DNA of 64,000 nucleotides from assembly GCA_964622665.1 (NCBI GenBank), contig CAZUUO010000001.1:16631-80630 (forward strand), in the 5' to 3' direction. The translations under genes and the position numbers were made by a program. Below are positions 17,688 through 27,869 of the stretch, piece by piece (position 1 is the first letter of the stretch; each line of letters opens with the position of its first letter). Source of the stretch: CAZUUO01 sp964622665. Lineage in GTDB: Bacteria; Patescibacteriota; Patescibacteriia; Magasanikbacterales; GCA-002688135. Below the pieces are notes generated by a model. That model searched no databases and was not told where the DNA came from. It was given only the letters and a program-made list of their open reading frames with translations.

Positions 17688-19919
17688 TTACTTGTTTTGA
17701 AAAAAGTCACTCGCTTCATCAAAGGTAAACGGCATTGTTGATGACCCCGCTGGTAATAAGGTTATAAGTTTTGACGCTTCATCCTTTTTTGGTCCATTCA
17801 AGGTGGTCATGTAGTGCAATGCTTCATAGGCTTCGCGATATAATTGCGCACGATAGGCACTTGCCGCAAATAACAATAAAATATTTTCATTATTTTTATT
17901 CTCCCTTACTCCAACCAAGTAATAGAATGCTGAAGAACGATATTCTCCCCATTTTGCGAGACTGTTTGCTAATATTTGCCAATCCTGAAACGCATTCACA
18001 TACTCTTCATTTTTTAGGAGCGGTAAAATAAGTTTTTTTGCTTCTTCATCTTTCCCCAATACTATCAACGATACACCTTTGTAGAGTTTCATGAGTAAAA
18101 CATTTGGTGCAAATGAAAGTGCTTTTGTATATTGCTCGTCTGCCAATTCAAATTTTCTTTGTAAATTGTAAATTTGTGCAATAGCTAAATAATAAGACTG
18201 GCGTTTTGGAGAAAGTTCACGTGCCTTCTCATATTGTGCGAGGGCTTGCGCACTATAATCACCACCTTCATACAAACGGGTTATATATAAATTTCCTTTT
18301 AACTCGTAATAATGAGAATAATACGGATTTTTAGCAATCAGTTCATCTACGAGTTGATGAGATCGTGCGTACAACCATTCACGAGCTGCAACATCTGTAA
18401 TAGAGGGTGATTGCAAAATATTTGCCGCAGTTGTTAAAAATTCTTCACGAGGTGAGGGGAAATACATTGAGGGGGTACGTAATGCCAACTCATAGTAGGG
18501 CAACGCACGCGTATATAATCCGCTATCTGCTAATGAAAACCCTTTTACAATATAATTACTACTAATATAGGGATATACCACGGCGTACATAAGGGGAATT
18601 ATTGATAATAGAATCGCAGCACCAAGTCCCCCGTATACATTTTTAGGTTCAACTATTTCAAGTTCAACGTCATGTGCAACAAAATAAAACAGTGTTAGCT
18701 GTAGTAATACCGATAATGCTGTATCAAATGCCAGCAATAAATGGACATGATTAGCACACCAAATTCCTGCGAATATCATTTTTTTGGTAGTATGAATTTT
18801 TTTATGATTTAACACCACCCACAACATACCAAAAAAATATGCACCATAGGTCAGCAATCCGATTGCACCAAAATTCACCAGACGTTCTACAATGATATTA
18901 TGAGCTCGATCAAAGTGCGTTTCCGAATATCCAAATTGCAACAACGCTGGCTCGTAATACTTATCAAAGGCATATTTAAAATTTTCATTCCCCCATCCAA
19001 GAAATGGGCGTTCATAAAATGCATTGATACCTGCTTTCCATGCCAATACACGAGTGGTTAAGGTGATTTCACTGAGTGAAAATTTGGTGAGACGACCTAA
19101 ATCACTGTTATTTTTTAAAAAGGTTACCGAAGAACCTAACAATATAATTAGTAAAAGTGCGAGAGCTCCAAAACCTTTCTTTACTCTTCCTCGCCACTCT
19201 TTGTGATTCCACACTACATATATTCCACACACTCCAGCAAATACCAGTAATGCAATAAACGTACCACGCGTTTTACTTAAAATAACTCCTACCACATGGA
19301 GCAAGGCAACAGCAGCTGCACCGTAACGAATCCATTTCTTTTCGTGTTCATCCACAATAAGCAACAGCGCTGCTGCAATGTAGAGTAATTCAATTTGTGC
19401 AAAGAAAATTGCATTTGCAATCGTTCCTGAGATACGAAACCCCGTATCAATGCCATACAATATAACACCGACATATCGCAAAAATGCTGCTCCCACAACC
19501 GCTGCACTTGTTGCTACAACCGTGTACAACACGATTTTCTTTTCTTTTGCTGTAGGAAAAAAAATCCAAACCGACAGATAGATGCTCATGACTGACCACA
19601 GTTGCAACAATCCCATGCCCCGCTCTTCATTACCCACAAAACTTCGTACCACATCAATACCTAACAAAGAAATTATGGTGTCTACCAGTAATAAACTGAT
19701 CGGTAGAGCAACCATCGGGTTTTTAATTATTTTTCCCAGTTGATTTCTATTTTCTTTATTCGTCATTAACACCATCATCAATGACAATAGTACTATGGAT
19801 ATCGTCATCAAAAATAACGTTTTCCCAAAAATGAACGGATAACTCACGTACGGAATTACCACCAATGGTGTTGCGGCTAATCCTAGTAACGTCATTATTT
19901 TGGCAATTTTTTTAATCAT
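17688..19919 (-). CDS. O-antigen ligase family protein with TPR tail (copy 2)
   Basis: This 743-aa homologue of the neighbours on both sides has a multi-helix membrane domain, the Wzy_C loop motifs RPFLGWGNENFKYAFDKYY and DRAHNIIVERLVNFGAIG, and TPR repeats in the last 250 residues (QALAQYEKARELSPKRQSYY and ADEQYTKALSFAPN are good TPR helices). The TPRs may bind partner proteins or the glycan acceptor protein. It sits 3 nt after copy 1 and 2 nt before copy 3. No Shine-Dalgarno is evident, so translation is probably coupled. Confidence 0.9.
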   Translation of the reverse strand: MIKKIAKIMTLLGLAATPLVVIPYVSYPFIFGKTLFLMTISIVLLSLMMVLMTNKENRNQLGKIIKNPMVALPISLLLVDTIISLLGIDVVRSFVGNEERGMGLLQLWSVMSIYLSVWIFFPTAKEKKIVLYTVVATSAAVVGAAFLRYVGVILYGIDTGFRISGTIANAIFFAQIELLYIAAALLLIVDEHEKKWIRYGAAAVALLHVVGVILSKTRGTFIALLVFAGVCGIYVVWNHKEWRGRVKKGFGALALLLIILLGSSVTFLKNNSDLGRLTKFSLSEITLTTRVLAWKAGINAFYERPFLGWGNENFKYAFDKYYEPALLQFGYSETHFDRAHNIIVERLVNFGAIGLLTYGAYFFGMLWVVLNHKKIHTTKKMIFAGIWCANHVHLLLAFDTALSVLLQLTLFYFVAHDVELEIVEPKNVYGGLGAAILLSIIPLMYAVVYPYISSNYIVKGFSLADSGLYTRALPYYELALRTPSMYFPSPREEFLTTAANILQSPSITDVAAREWLYARSHQLVDELIAKNPYYSHYYELKGNLYITRLYEGGDYSAQALAQYEKARELSPKRQSYYLAIAQIYNLQRKFELADEQYTKALSFAPNVLLMKLYKGVSLIVLGKDEEAKKLILPLLKNEEYVNAFQDWQILANSLAKWGEYRSSAFYYLVGVRENKNNENILLLFAASAYRAQLYREAYEALHYMTTLNGPKKDEASKLITLLPAGSSTMPFTFDEASDFFQNK

Positions 19920-19922
19920 ACG

Positions 19923-22142
19923 TTATTTTATTTTACTGTGGAGTGTTTCTATGAAAGCTTCAACTTTTTGTTTATAGGTTGGGTCTTTTTCAAGAACACT
20001 TGTTGCTGCACTAATACTCTCATCATATCGCCCCACATTTGCTAATGCCATCGCCAATTGCAAACGTTGACTTGCAGTATCAATAAATTCTCCTGCATCA
20101 TTAGGACGAGCAACTGCTTGTAACATCAGTACAATTTCTTCATAATACCCATTTTTCTCAAAAATACCGATGAGATACTGAACCAATTCTTCGTTGGGTT
20201 GTATGGTGTAGCCCTCTCTTAGAGCAATAGATAAATTTCTCGCTGCTTCTCCGCTATTTCCTACGGCATCTTGTGCAAGCCCTTGTAAAAAATACATGAG
20301 GGGCGGCGCACCAATTTTTTCCATATTTTTTCCAATGAGTAATGCTTCATTTGGTTTTGCTAACGACAAGAGCATTCGTACCTCTGCAATATCAATCACA
20401 TGACGGTCTGGTGACAATTCTCGTGCACGCGTAAATAATGCTCGCGCTTTTTGTTCGTGACTTGCTTGATTTGCAGTATCAAACTCCGCAAGAAATCCTT
20501 CAACCTGTGCCAAACGTAAAGTTAAAGAAAAGAGATGGGGGTTTTTTTCAAGTTCTTCTTGTAATCCCTTCTCTAAATTCTGTAATACTAACGAACGCAC
20601 ATCAGGACTCATGAGTCGTGCATTGTTTATCGTATCATCGGCAATTGTTTTTAAGGTATCTCGATGGAAAATACTGTTTGATGAAAATAAATCTTTCACT
20701 TCATTTTCATACGTTGTTGAAAGTGCTCGGGCATCTAATCCACTTTGTACTACACCAGCTTTCTTCATTTCTTGTAGTGGCAATATTACCCCAAACAATA
20801 TAAACCACACCGCAAAACCACCCAATACCACGGGAAAACTTGACTGTACCATGTTGGGGAGTCTTATTTCTTTTTCTAACGAGATAAGTACCGCAAGTCC
20901 CAGAAACACCGCAAATAAGATTGATGGCGTATCAAACGTCAAACTTCCAAATGCAATGTATGCAACGATCAATGCAGCAACCGTACGAGCACTATATTTT
21001 TCATCACCCTTATACACACGAATTCTCCACAACAATAAGCCGAGTGCTACCACAAAAAATAATAATCCAATAATTCCTTGGCTTGCCAAATATTCAAAGA
21101 AGATACTGTGTGGACGTTCTCCCCATGTTTCATAAAGTGATGCGTGTGCTCGCGCAATTAATCCCACCGGATAATGACGATCATACGCAACCTCATAATT
21201 TTCTGGTCCCCAACCAAGTAGAGGTTTTTCTAAAAATGAGACGTACGCTGTTTTCCAAAAATAAATACGCGTGTCGATACCACTCACACTCAATAATTTT
21301 TGTGCCACACTATCAACGGTGCCAAAAAATTCGCGTTGAGCTACCACCCACAACGAACCAACCGTAAAAATAGCGACAAGTCCGACAGTTGCACCAACTT
21401 TTAGTAATTTAGATTTTTGTTCGTACAAGGCATACCCAAAAAATGTCAGCACACCGGCGATCAACCCAATACCACCTGCACGTGTTTTAGCAACTAGCAC
21501 CGTCACGACAACAAACATCGTCAACAATGTTGCCCATATTTTTTTTGTTTTATTTTTTTCTTCCCACCACAACGGAATACCAGCTAATGCCGACATCATC
21601 ACGTGTGCCCCAAAATAAGTTTCATTACCAAATAAACCGATAAATCGTCCACTCAATCCAGGAACACCAACATGCACGTCAAATAATCCGTTATTAAATT
21701 GGATGAGCCACGCAACTATTGATGCGAACACCCCTGAATATAATAAGGTATACCACGCCAATTTTCGGTGCTCGGGATTTTTTCGTAAGTATGCCCCAAA
21801 TACCACTGCACCACTTAATAATACGATCCAGGTAGTTGTACCACTTAACCGAAGTGCATCACCAAAAAAACTTTTAGCAACATCAACCCCAGTGAAACCT
21901 GAAATTAATCGAATTCCAATTATAGTGAGTACTCCCAATACTGTTGCAGTAATTGGTAACGATGACTTTTTTTGCAATGCTTTCATGCAACTGACTCCCA
22001 CAACCATCGCAATCAATCCAAAAGCAATCAACCATTTTCCGATATGATACGGAAAAATAGTTTGATATGTTACGATAGTAGGTAATATTGCCAATATCCC
22101 CAAAATAATTACGAGAATATTTTTTTCAAACCATTGTCTCAT
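19923..22142 (-). CDS. O-antigen ligase family protein with TPR tail (copy 1)
   Basis: This 739-aa protein has the same build: about ten membrane helices, Wzy_C motifs KPLLGWGPENYEVAYDRHY and ERPHSIFFEYLASQGIIG, and TPR-like helices towards the C-terminus (QKARALFTRARELSPDRHVI). In the second motif the Arg-Ala-His-Asn of the other two copies is Arg-Pro-His-Ser. It overlaps the 3' end of the Ig-like protein gene by 4 nt (ATGA), which couples their translation. The triplication indicates selection for several related glycan-transfer steps. Confidence 0.9.
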   Translation of the reverse strand: MRQWFEKNILVIILGILAILPTIVTYQTIFPYHIGKWLIAFGLIAMVVGVSCMKALQKKSSLPITATVLGVLTIIGIRLISGFTGVDVAKSFFGDALRLSGTTTWIVLLSGAVVFGAYLRKNPEHRKLAWYTLLYSGVFASIVAWLIQFNNGLFDVHVGVPGLSGRFIGLFGNETYFGAHVMMSALAGIPLWWEEKNKTKKIWATLLTMFVVVTVLVAKTRAGGIGLIAGVLTFFGYALYEQKSKLLKVGATVGLVAIFTVGSLWVVAQREFFGTVDSVAQKLLSVSGIDTRIYFWKTAYVSFLEKPLLGWGPENYEVAYDRHYPVGLIARAHASLYETWGERPHSIFFEYLASQGIIGLLFFVVALGLLLWRIRVYKGDEKYSARTVAALIVAYIAFGSLTFDTPSILFAVFLGLAVLISLEKEIRLPNMVQSSFPVVLGGFAVWFILFGVILPLQEMKKAGVVQSGLDARALSTTYENEVKDLFSSNSIFHRDTLKTIADDTINNARLMSPDVRSLVLQNLEKGLQEELEKNPHLFSLTLRLAQVEGFLAEFDTANQASHEQKARALFTRARELSPDRHVIDIAEVRMLLSLAKPNEALLIGKNMEKIGAPPLMYFLQGLAQDAVGNSGEAARNLSIALREGYTIQPNEELVQYLIGIFEKNGYYEEIVLMLQAVARPNDAGEFIDTASQRLQLAMALANVGRYDESISAATSVLEKDPTYKQKVEAFIETLHSKIK

Positions 22143-23674
22143 ATAACAAGCGGAGAAACCGAGATTACTCCAATATCAATAATATCTACTCCGTCAATGC
22201 GCGCGGTTACCCAAGCGGTTCCCGCCACTTTCGTACTAAACATAAACACCGCTTCCCCATTTTCATTTGTCACACTTTCTTTTGGAATTATCACATCGCC
22301 ATTTCGGTTACTGCTCAGGGCAACTTTTGCATTTTGTATACGCGCACCAATTGCATTACGTGCGGTTACCGTTACCGTAACTTTTTCAATACCATCTGCT
22401 AAAATTGGAGAAATACTTGTTGCAATTGTTGAGCGTGTTGCACTTGCTGGCACATTACTTGTTACTGGTGGTTCAGCAAAATATACTTTCATAGTTCCAA
22501 TCCACACACTGTTTGCGTACACATCCAGGTACGCACTTCCCATTTGAGTTGAAGTAATAAATGCCGTTACGATACCACTTGAGTTGGTAATTTTTTGAGG
22601 AATAGAAATCACATCAACACCACCTCGATTTGATTTTACGTCTACCGTCACATCACGGAGCCGTGTGCTTGTGCCGTCTCCACTGATGACTTCTACCTGA
22701 ATTTGTCCATTGGTCGCACCATCAGCGATGTACCCACCAATTTGGCGAATACGGGAATCTTGTGGAGAAATTTTTGATCCATTTATTTTTTCAATGGTAA
22801 TTACTTTTTCTTTTGCTACATTCCCTACGGTAATTGTAAATAATACATCATTAAAATTTCGCGTTACCACTTTTCCTCGGTATGTCCCAGGTGCAACGGC
22901 AAATTTTTGTTCGCCACCCACTTGTGTCATCAATACGTTAGTAAAATCGAAATCCTTATACAAAGTTACTGAGGCTGCTGGTACCGGCATACCCGCTTCA
23001 TCAATCACTCGTATAGTAAGTGGTTTTGTTAAAGCTGCGCAATTCATGGATGTACTCGCTACCGTGCAAGGAGTATTGCCCTGTAAACGTACGGTTGTCA
23101 CGGTATTTTTTTGCACCAACACGCGTGATAATGCTGTGTTAGTTGTTACATTTCCAAAACCATCTGCAAATATCACCAATGCCTTTTCACCATTTTCTGA
23201 AAAATAGTATGTATTATTTATTTTTTTTGCCGCTTGTACGCCGCCAAATTCAACAACTGCATTATTAATTGGCAATTGTGATTCATCGTACACCGAAACT
23301 ACGAGTGGGTATGCAAGGCGAAAGGGAGTATTAATATTTTTAGTACTTCCTACATCCAAAATACCTGTTTCTTGTGTCCCCCCAGTCACATATCCTCGTG
23401 CCCCAACCGTAAATGAGCATGAACGATCCTCAAAATTTTTCCATGCGATTGTAGCAGTAAATTGTCCAGGTACTCCATTTGATTTTACACTTTCTACACT
23501 ATCAACTGAACAATTACCCACTTCAATTTCAGGAATGCGAGATGTTAATGGTTCATTAAATTCATCAACTACTGAAAAAGTTACCGTTGATACCGCCGCC
23601 GCCCTTGCCCCCAACGGCAGTGCTATATATAAAACCCCCCCAGCAATAAGCCCTACAATATTGCGTAATTTCAT
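22139..23674 (-). CDS. Secreted protein with bacterial Ig-like (Big_1) domains
   Basis: This 511-aa protein has an N-terminal signal peptide (hydrophobic core about residues 6-20, cleavage near ARAAAV) and a series of beta-sandwich domains. The last two show Big_1/invasin features: ADGATNGQIQVEVISGDGT and LADGIEKVTVTVTARNAIGARI, each followed by a Gly-rich turn and an ITNSSGIVTAFI or TNENGEAVFMF strand. Earlier repeats resemble carboxypeptidase-regulatory folds (VIDEAGMPVPAASVTLY). It has no visible LPXTG or C-terminal anchor. It is first in the operon with the three O-antigen-ligase-like genes, so it is a candidate surface protein that could be decorated by them. Confidence 0.85.
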   Translation of the reverse strand: MKLRNIVGLIAGGVLYIALPLGARAAAVSTVTFSVVDEFNEPLTSRIPEIEVGNCSVDSVESVKSNGVPGQFTATIAWKNFEDRSCSFTVGARGYVTGGTQETGILDVGSTKNINTPFRLAYPLVVSVYDESQLPINNAVVEFGGVQAAKKINNTYYFSENGEKALVIFADGFGNVTTNTALSRVLVQKNTVTTVRLQGNTPCTVASTSMNCAALTKPLTIRVIDEAGMPVPAASVTLYKDFDFTNVLMTQVGGEQKFAVAPGTYRGKVVTRNFNDVLFTITVGNVAKEKVITIEKINGSKISPQDSRIRQIGGYIADGATNGQIQVEVISGDGTSTRLRDVTVDVKSNRGGVDVISIPQKITNSSGIVTAFITSTQMGSAYLDVYANSVWIGTMKVYFAEPPVTSNVPASATRSTIATSISPILADGIEKVTVTVTARNAIGARIQNAKVALSSNRNGDVIIPKESVTNENGEAVFMFSTKVAGTAWVTARIDGVDIIDIGVISVSPLVI

Positions 23675-23756
23675 AACTGATAATCAATAATATATTGCTT
23701 TTAGTATCTCATATTTTCGTGATTATTTACAGTGGAGGGAAACCTATCACCTAAAA

Positions 23757-23786
23757 CATAAAACCACCCTTTTGGGGTGGCCTTAT
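23757..23786 (-). terminator. Terminator of rplU
   Basis: The stem CCACCC/GGGTGG has a 5-nt loop and is followed by TTTTATG on the minus strand. Confidence 0.85.
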
Positions 23787-23794
23787 TGAGTGTA

Positions 23795-24109
23795 TTACGC
23801 AGCAATTGAAACGATTTTCAATGCGGTAAATGGTTGGCGGTGACCAACAGTTCGACGATAGCGAACCTTGCGTTTGTATTTCACCACTGAAACCTTAGCA
23901 GCACGATCTTGTGCTTCTACCACTGCTTTAATTGTGACATTCACGCTTGGAGTACCTACTTTTACATCACTTCCATCATCATTACCAATAAGTAATGCTT
24001 CTTTCATGATAATTTCAGAACCAACTTCAGCAAGCATTTTTTCTACTTTAACTGTTTGGCCTTCGCGTACAATGTATTGTTTTCCACCTGTTGTTATTAC
24101 CGCAAACAT
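23795..24109 (-). CDS. rplU: 50S ribosomal protein L21
   Basis: This 104-aa subunit protein binds 23S rRNA. It shows the L21 pattern: FAVITTGGKQYIVREGQTVKVEK at the start and KVSVVKYKRKVRYRRTVGHRQPFTALKI near the end (the KxKKxYRRxxGHRQ signature). It is full length for the family. The usual partner rpmA (L27) is not downstream; a terminator follows at once. A CCAG/CTGG hairpin lies in the short leader, but no known L21 leader motif can be claimed. Confidence 0.97.
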   Translation of the reverse strand: MFAVITTGGKQYIVREGQTVKVEKMLAEVGSEIIMKEALLIGNDDGSDVKVGTPSVNVTIKAVVEAQDRAAKVSVVKYKRKVRYRRTVGHRQPFTALKIVSIAA

Positions 24110-24184
24110 ATGTGCTAATATCCAGTATTTCGCTGGAAGTACGTTATTTTGTGGTCCTACTATATCGCATAGACCCCTCTGCTG

Positions 24185-25189
24185 TCAAGCCTTTTGTACC
24201 CTTTTTTCAACATAAACTATCATGATGAGTGATAGGACCAATAACACCCCCAAAAGTGCGTATTTTTGGGCGGAAGTTAATATTAAGGTCACCCCACTAA
24301 TGAGGAGTGCTACCCCATAATATACCCAAACCGTCTTTTCATCCCCAAGGTAATTCCGCAATCGAAAGTGTAAATGGGTGTCATCCCCTTCCCACGGTTT
24401 TTTCCCATTTTTCAGTCTTTTGAGCACGACATACAAAAAATCTATGCTGGGTAATGCCAAAATTAAGCTTGCGGCGGCAAATTTGATTCCACCGAGTAAT
24501 GCCAAGAGCGCCAACATAAACCCTGTCCACGTACTCCCGATATTGCCCAAAAATACCTGTGCCGGCTTATAATTCCATACCAAAAACCCCAGACAACTTG
24601 CACCAAATAATGCTGATAAGATGGCAATATTTTTATCAAAATAGGGGGTTGCTAATGAAAACGCAGCAATACCAAACCCACCAATCGCACTAATTCCCGT
24701 CACCAATCCATCCAATCCATCCAATATCTTTGTCACCATAGTCATCCCCACAAGCCACACAAATGACACAATACCACTGACCCAGAGTGATAATACTAGC
24801 ATTCCACCAAAAGGATTTGAAATGACAATTTCTTTATTGAGCCAAAGTACCACCCATAATGCCGCACCAATTACAGCTGCCAATTGTTTTCGTGATGAAA
24901 TGTTGTATCTATCATCTTGATAACCCGAAATACCGAGCACCATTGTTGCCCCCACACAGGCTATAACATAGGACGCGGGAATTTCTAAACGCCCACTTAT
25001 TACACAAAACCCAGAAACCACTAAAAAGGCGAATATAATGCCAGCGCCTCCCAATAATGGTGTTGGGGTGGTATGTTTTTTTCGTGGTAGATTTGGTTTA
25101 TCAACAATTCCGTACGCCCGCGCAAATGCAGTTATTATTCGCGTACTTATCACTGCCAAGCAGAATGTTGTGAGTAACAATGACACCAT
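24185..25189 (-). CDS. WecA/MraY-family sugar-1-phosphate transferase-like protein
   Basis: This 334-aa protein with about ten membrane helices belongs to the group that links sugar-1-phosphate to undecaprenyl phosphate. The DDR motif is present (D92-D93-R94), as are the D157/D160 pair in LDGLDGL and the C-terminal DDTHLHFRL. Two residues that are nearly invariant in the family differ: the Asn before the DGLDG loop is K154, and the Mg-binding Asp of GDxGS is N216 (LGNIGS). Activity is therefore uncertain. It lies 7 nt after the Clp-like gene. Its likely role is the first step of a surface glycan used by the O-antigen-ligase-like proteins, if active. Confidence 0.88.
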   Translation of the reverse strand: MVSLLLTTFCLAVISTRIITAFARAYGIVDKPNLPRKKHTTPTPLLGGAGIIFAFLVVSGFCVISGRLEIPASYVIACVGATMVLGISGYQDDRYNISSRKQLAAVIGAALWVVLWLNKEIVISNPFGGMLVLSLWVSGIVSFVWLVGMTMVTKILDGLDGLVTGISAIGGFGIAAFSLATPYFDKNIAILSALFGASCLGFLVWNYKPAQVFLGNIGSTWTGFMLALLALLGGIKFAAASLILALPSIDFLYVVLKRLKNGKKPWEGDDTHLHFRLRNYLGDEKTVWVYYGVALLISGVTLILTSAQKYALLGVLLVLSLIMIVYVEKRVQKA

Positions 25190-25196
25190 AGTACGC

Positions 25197-27869
25197 TTAG
25201 CGTACCGTTACTTTCTCCCCTTCGTCAATTTCTATGGTTCCATTGCGTTGTACTTTTTGTGCCAATAAGAGGTCGGCTACTACTGTTTCAATAGTATCAG
25301 TAATTACTCGTCGCAGAGGTCGAGCACCAAACTCAGGGCTGTACCCTCTGTTTGCCAGTGATGTAACTTCAGCATCGGTAACCACCAAGGTAATTCCTTC
25401 TTTTTCTTTCAATTTTTCTGCAATCGATGACACCAACATATGTGCAATTTCTTCGATATGCTCTCGTTGTAATGGTCTAAATACAATTACCCCATCAAAA
25501 CGATTGAGTAACTCTGGTTTATAGACTCCCTGTAGTTCTTTTTGCATGAGTGCCGTCTTCATGTTTTCATGACTTTCTCCTCGCGCTACCGCATTTTGAA
25601 TATACTGACTTCCTGCATTTGAGGTTGCAATTACCATTACATTAGTACAATCAATCGTTTGTCCCACACTATCAGTAATTCTTCCATCATCCAACAACTG
25701 CAAAAATACATTGAGCACTCGCGCATCCGCTTTTTCAAACTCGTCGAGTAACAAAATAGCAAATGGTTTTTGTTTAATACTTTCTGTTAGTAATCCAGTG
25801 CCTTGTTTATTGGTTTCCCCCAATAATCGCGTAATAGCATTCGCATCTTGAAATTCAGACATGTCAAACCGAATCATGCGGTCTTCCCCACCAAAATATG
25901 AACGCGCCAACATTTTAGTTGTTTCTGTTTTTCCTACACCCGTTGGACCCAAGAATAAAAACGAAGCAATGGGACGATTGCCACTACGCATATTTGTGCG
26001 AGCACGACGCAACGCTGAACTCACCGCTTTTACTGCTTCATCTTGTCCCACCACACCTTTTTTCATGGTTTCTTCTAACGCCAATAACGTGTCTCGTTCA
26101 TCCGTGTTAACACTTTGTACGGGAACATTTGCTTTTTGTGATGCAATAAAACCAACATCTTGATCGCGTACCAATTGTCCTTTTCCTCGCGTTGATGCAA
26201 CACTAGCACACACCTCTTCAATTAAACGGATACATTTTTCAGGTGCGGCCATATCATGAAATAATTTTCGCGATAAACTTACGGCTTGTGCAATCGCTTG
26301 ATAGGTGACGTACACTCCATGACGATTTTCAATTATGGCTGTTTTTGATTCCACCGCTTGAATACAACCTCCTTCATCTAATTCATTGAGTTGCACTCGT
26401 GTTAATAAACTACCCAATCGGGTACGCGCAACGGTTGTTTTATACGCACCTTCACTACAAGTTCCCAACAACATGATTCCTGTTTTCTCAATTACTTCTG
26501 CCAATGTTTCACTTAAATCTTGGCCTCCACCACCACCTGCTTTAATACCTATCAAACCATCAATATCTTCAAACACTAACGCCACATTTCCCGAACGAGA
26601 AGCTTCGCCGATTATTTGCATGAGTCGCACATAATACATGGAAGGGTTTTCACCACTGACAATAAATGCAATGGGCACCACAATGATACGTTTGTTAGCA
26701 AGCGCTTTTGATGCCGTTGCACCTGCAATTTTTTGTGCGATCATTTCAATGAGTGCCATTTTACCCACCCCTCTATCTCCCGTAATTAAAACACCACGTG
26801 CTCCACTATCAAAGGCACGCATCACTCCTTCTATTTCGCTTTCCCGTTGTACAACTGGTAACAATCTTCCCGCAACGGCTAATTTTATTAAATCTTTCCC
26901 CACACTATTTAATAACGGTGTTGCCAATCCCGTCATCGCTTCGCCAGCATCACTGAGTGAGTGGAGTGCTGCCTTTTGCCAATATGCGCGATAGGAACTT
27001 GATAACATGCGCGTAAATCTCATCCATGCCACTCCATGTTCTCGCATCGTTTGTGTGATGCCGACATGTTCTAAAATTTGAGCAACATACTCATTATGCA
27101 TCATGGCACTTTCAGCGATATGTGACACTCGCACCAATTCTTCACCTTGTTGTGATGCTAAAATGTACGCATGTGCTAATGTTTCGTAAAATCTCGATTC
27201 AGCAATATTTTCTTTCGTTGCACTACTGACCGTTGCAATACTTTGTATGAGCGTGTCTTGTAATTGCTTGGGAGGTAACTCAAATCGAATACACAATTCC
27301 TTCAATTCTTTTTCATCAAGTAACCGAATAAAGAGATGTTGTTCGTTGGTATGTTCTTTTCTTTTGTTTGCAAGTAAGATTGCATCTTCAACTACTTTTT
27401 TTGCGCGTTGGTCAAAACTATACGCAATATTATGATACGCACCGCCATGAAATTTTCGCGCAACCTCCCACGTCATTCCTGATTCTATATTTTGTAGTGT
27501 TACCCCTTTTTTAACCGGCAACACATTACTTCCTTCACGACGCAGCGACGCAATTGCTATCCACATTAATATTCCCGCACCCGTTAGTGATAGGTAGTGA
27601 GATTCCTGCAGCACCTCTTGTTGCAAAAATACCTGCACCGCCACTAACCCTACTAACAATCCCGCTAACAAAAAAAATATAACATTTTTAGTAATGAGTA
27701 ATACCCGAGCCATTCTTCGTGCGCGGATTTCATCAACCCGTAACCCTTCTTGCCATGCAAAAAAATGAGGGCCGTTTACAAATCCCATATATGCACCGCG
27801 ACATTGCGCGCGAATTTCGTGATCATTCTTTCCATCACAGATCAGTAGTGGAATATTAGGCAGCGACAT
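25197..27869 (-). CDS. Membrane-anchored Clp/Hsp100-type AAA+ ATPase
   Basis: This 890-aa protein has two hydrophobic helices near the N-terminus (about 55-82 and 92-110), a Clp N-domain-like helical part (150-270), and two AAA+ modules. The second is standard: Walker A GPTGVGKT (641-648), Walker B LLLDE (706-710), and a ClpB C-domain (GYSPEFGARPLRR). The first is degenerate: GDRGVGKM (364-371) lacks the Ser/Thr after Lys, Walker B reads FED instead of DE, and the paired Arg fingers are not visible. It should be an unfoldase tethered to the membrane. No ClpP-binding IGF loop could be assigned. It overlaps the small membrane protein gene at 27856 by 14 nt. Confidence 0.9.
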   Translation of the reverse strand: MSLPNIPLLICDGKNDHEIRAQCRGAYMGFVNGPHFFAWQEGLRVDEIRARRMARVLLITKNVIFFLLAGLLVGLVAVQVFLQQEVLQESHYLSLTGAGILMWIAIASLRREGSNVLPVKKGVTLQNIESGMTWEVARKFHGGAYHNIAYSFDQRAKKVVEDAILLANKRKEHTNEQHLFIRLLDEKELKELCIRFELPPKQLQDTLIQSIATVSSATKENIAESRFYETLAHAYILASQQGEELVRVSHIAESAMMHNEYVAQILEHVGITQTMREHGVAWMRFTRMLSSSYRAYWQKAALHSLSDAGEAMTGLATPLLNSVGKDLIKLAVAGRLLPVVQRESEIEGVMRAFDSGARGVLITGDRGVGKMALIEMIAQKIAGATASKALANKRIIVVPIAFIVSGENPSMYYVRLMQIIGEASRSGNVALVFEDIDGLIGIKAGGGGGQDLSETLAEVIEKTGIMLLGTCSEGAYKTTVARTRLGSLLTRVQLNELDEGGCIQAVESKTAIIENRHGVYVTYQAIAQAVSLSRKLFHDMAAPEKCIRLIEEVCASVASTRGKGQLVRDQDVGFIASQKANVPVQSVNTDERDTLLALEETMKKGVVGQDEAVKAVSSALRRARTNMRSGNRPIASFLFLGPTGVGKTETTKMLARSYFGGEDRMIRFDMSEFQDANAITRLLGETNKQGTGLLTESIKQKPFAILLLDEFEKADARVLNVFLQLLDDGRITDSVGQTIDCTNVMVIATSNAGSQYIQNAVARGESHENMKTALMQKELQGVYKPELLNRFDGVIVFRPLQREHIEEIAHMLVSSIAEKLKEKEGITLVVTDAEVTSLANRGYSPEFGARPLRRVITDTIETVVADLLLAQKVQRNGTIEIDEGEKVTVR

